From Morganella morganii (GTDB taxonomy: Bacteria > Pseudomonadota > Gammaproteobacteria > Enterobacterales > Enterobacteriaceae), in assembly GCF_003996855.1 (NCBI RefSeq), contig NZ_NRQY01000001.1, forward strand, positions 2,101,767 to 2,165,766: a stretch of 64,000 nt of DNA. Direction: 5' to 3'. The notes below the pieces were generated by a model. It searched no databases and was not told the origin of the DNA. It was given only the letters and a program-made list of their open reading frames with translations. A program made the position numbers and the translations under genes. This document shows, one piece after another, positions 62,298 to 64,000 of this stretch. Each line of letters begins with the position of its first letter. Position 1 is the stretch's first letter.

Positions 62298-63253
62298 CAC
62301 TGCTCAGCTGGCTGATCGCATTCCTGCTTGACTGGCGCCTCGGTGACCCGGAGCACTGGCCGCACCCGATCCGCTGGATTGGCAATGCCATCCGCAAAAC
62401 CGAAGGTATGATCCGCCGCCGCTGTCAGAGTGGTGCGGCACTGCGCCGGGGCGGAGTCATGCTGTGGATTGTGATCGCCGGCGGCACCTGGGCGGTGAGT
62501 TACGGCGTGCTGGCACTGGCGTTTTATCTGGAAAACAGTCTCGGCTGGCTCGTTACCATCTGGATGACCTACACCGTTCTTGCCACCCGTTGTTTACAGG
62601 ATGCGGCAATGCGGGTGTATGACGCACTGAAAGCGGATGACCTTGCTGAGAGTCGTGAAAAATTATCATGGATAGTCGGGCGCGATACCCGGGAACTGAC
62701 ACCACCGCAAATCACCCGCGCAGTGACCGAAACCGTGGCGGAAAATACCACCGACGGTGTAATCGCCCCGCTGTTCTTCTTATTACTGGGCGGCGCTCCG
62801 CTGGCGATGGCCTATAAGGCCGTGAATACCCTGGATTCCATGGTCGGCTATAAAAATGAAAAGTACGGCGATATCGGTATGTTTTCCGCCCGTGCGGATG
62901 ATGTGGCCAACTATATCCCGGCGCGGCTGAGCTGGCTGCTGTTCACCTTTGCTGCCTTTGTTCTGAAATACCGTTACCGGGAGGCGTACCGCACCGGGTT
63001 ACGTGACCACGCCAATCACCGCAGTCCGAACAGCGGCTGGTCTGAAGCAACTGTCGCCGGAGCACTGGGTGTGCGCCTGGGCGGGCCGAATACCTATTTC
63101 GGGCAGTTGGTTGATAAGCCGTGGATCGGTGACAACACCCGTGACATCAATGCAGACGATATTCTCAGCACCATCCGGCTGATGTGGGTTGCCTCCTCCG
63201 CCGCACTGGTGCTGTTTGCCGTCATTCACCTTCTGGCACAGTGGATTTTGTAA
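62294..63253 (+). CDS. cbiB: Adenosylcobinamide-phosphate synthase
   Basis: The 319-residue inner-membrane protein has at least four hydrophobic segments. It belongs to the CbiB/CobD family (LDWRLGDPEHWPHPIRWIG; EKLSWIVGRDTRELTPPQI; AVTETVAENTTDGVIAPLFF; SMVGYKNEKYGDIG). It joins aminopropanol (phosphate) to cobyric acid, linking the cobD/pduX arm to the corrin ring. cbiC follows 9 nt later. Confidence 0.94.
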   Translation: MTLLSWLIAFLLDWRLGDPEHWPHPIRWIGNAIRKTEGMIRRRCQSGAALRRGGVMLWIVIAGGTWAVSYGVLALAFYLENSLGWLVTIWMTYTVLATRCLQDAAMRVYDALKADDLAESREKLSWIVGRDTRELTPPQITRAVTETVAENTTDGVIAPLFFLLLGGAPLAMAYKAVNTLDSMVGYKNEKYGDIGMFSARADDVANYIPARLSWLLFTFAAFVLKYRYREAYRTGLRDHANHRSPNSGWSEATVAGALGVRLGGPNTYFGQLVDKPWIGDNTRDINADDILSTIRLMWVASSAALVLFAVIHLLAQWIL

Positions 63254-63262
63254 GGGAAAATT

Positions 63263-63892
63263 ATGAGTTACATACAACAGCCGCAGGAAATCGAAAAAAA
63301 CAGTTTTCTGATCATTGATGACATTATCCGCGAAACACGGCCGGAATACCGTTTCGCCAGTGATGATCATGCGGCAATTATTAAACGCGCTATCCACACC
63401 ACTGCTGATTTTGACTGGCTGGATATTCTGCACTTTTCTGATGGTGTGATTGAGACTCTCCGTGACGGCATTATGCGCGGCTGCACAATTTATACCGATA
63501 CCACGATGGCACTATCCGGGATTAACAAAATCCGTCTGGCGAAATATGGCTCAGAGTGCCGCTGCTACGTCAGCGACCCGCGTGTGGTGGCTGCCGCCAA
63601 AGAGCAGCAGATGACCCGCTCCATGGCGGCCGTGGATATCGCCATGCAGGAACCGGGCGAGAAAATTTTTGTTTTCGGGAATGCGCCGACAGCCCTGTTC
63701 CGTGTCCTTGAACATACTGAAAAACCGGTCGCCGTTGTCGGTGTGCCGGTCGGTTTTGTCGGTGCGGCAGAATCCAAAGATGCCCTGGCGGAGAGTTCGC
63801 TGCCGTGCATCGCCGCACTCGGCCGCAAAGGCGGCAGTAATGTGGCCGCCGCGATTATCAACGCCATCCTTTACCGGATGCCGGAGGCGTAA
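63263..63892 (+). CDS. cbiC: Cobalt-precorrin-8 methylmutase
   Basis: The 209-residue enzyme matches CbiC: SDDHAAIIKRAIHTTADFDWL contains the catalytic histidine, then TDTTMALSGINK, VFGNAPTALFRVLE and PVGFVGAAESK. It moves a methyl group from C11 to C12 of the corrin ring. GGAGG sits near its end and leads into cbiD, whose ATG is 2 nt after the stop. Confidence 0.95.
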   Translation: MSYIQQPQEIEKNSFLIIDDIIRETRPEYRFASDDHAAIIKRAIHTTADFDWLDILHFSDGVIETLRDGIMRGCTIYTDTTMALSGINKIRLAKYGSECRCYVSDPRVVAAAKEQQMTRSMAAVDIAMQEPGEKIFVFGNAPTALFRVLEHTEKPVAVVGVPVGFVGAAESKDALAESSLPCIAALGRKGGSNVAAAIINAILYRMPEA

Positions 63893-63894
63893 TC

Positions 63895-64000
63895 ATGACG
63901 CAGGAAAACACCACAGCCCCTGACGATAACGGCACCGGCATCGTCTGGCACAAAGGCAAGGCACTGCGCAAGGGGTATACCACCGGCTCCTGTGCCACTG
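63895..64000 (+). CDS. cbiD: Cobalt-precorrin-5B C1-methyltransferase, N-terminal part
   Basis: The window ends inside this gene, so only the first 35 codons are visible. LRKGYTTGSCAT is the N-terminal signature of CbiD, which methylates C1 of cobalt-precorrin-5B. The start has GGAGG about 7 nt upstream, overlapping the end of cbiC. The rest of the cbi operon should continue beyond the window. Confidence 0.9.
   Translation, partial: MTQENTTAPDDNGTGIVWHKGKALRKGYTTGSCAT

Noticed and set aside
1..64000. tRNA, rRNA, CRISPR arrays, insertion sequences, prophage or integrase genes
   Set aside because: I saw no clover-leaf tRNA, no regularly spaced repeats and no transposase or integrase motifs in any frame.

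Overview
The window looks like chromosomal DNA of an enterobacterium of the family Morganellaceae, most likely Morganella. This is inferred from moderate GC content, close similarity of most proteins to E. coli/Salmonella orthologues as I recall them, an ERIC-type repeat, and the linkage of ethanolamine, glutamate-mutase and cobalamin genes. No database search was run. Nearly every gene is catabolic, and many are typical of anaerobic life.

Region 1 (40-14503) is a purine/molybdenum-hydroxylase block: yqeB and yqeC on the minus strand, then mocA, ygfK, ssnA, ygfM, xdhD, guaD and ghxQ on the plus strand. ygfK has a good sigma-54 promoter. Region 2 (14580-17408) holds an NAD-kinase-like gene and an SPFH gene, divergent from an NrtR-type Nudix regulator, with three copies of one palindrome between them. 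Region 3 (17427-22416) holds a TonB receptor / [2Fe-2S] protein / periplasmic binding protein operon and ansB.

Region 4 (22633-39721) is a complete ethanolamine microcompartment operon, in transcription order eutS-P-Q-T-D-M-N-E-J-G-H-A-B-C-L-K, then homologues of propanediol-compartment genes pduS and pduT, then eutR. Tandem hairpins after eutM and a terminator after eutE probably set protein ratios. Region 5 (40147-44594) holds a GntR/UTRA regulator, a TIM-barrel isomerase-like gene, an MFS transporter with a one-base frameshift, and a very AT-rich patch with two broken genes. Region 6 is nirBD with an FNR box and a NarL/NarP site.

Region 7 (47799-55560) is a glutamate-mutase / methylaspartase operon (glmS, mutL, glmE, mal, an AtuA-family gene and a DUF4387 gene) with a DAACS carrier downstream. 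Region 8 (56216-64000) is cobalamin synthesis: cobA, cobD, pduX and a CysG N-domain-like gene on the minus strand; cbiA, cbiB, cbiC and the start of cbiD on the plus strand.

The unifying theme is vitamin B12. Two B12-dependent mutase/lyase pathways (ethanolamine ammonia-lyase, glutamate mutase), their reactivases, an adenosyltransferase, a likely cobalamin reductase (PduS) and the start of de novo B12 synthesis lie within about 40 kb. The upstream regions of eutS and cbiA share a near-identical 26-bp motif, suggesting that one regulator couples cofactor synthesis to its use. No cobalamin riboswitch is visible upstream of the B12 genes; instead cbiA has a short leader ORF that runs into an intrinsic terminator.
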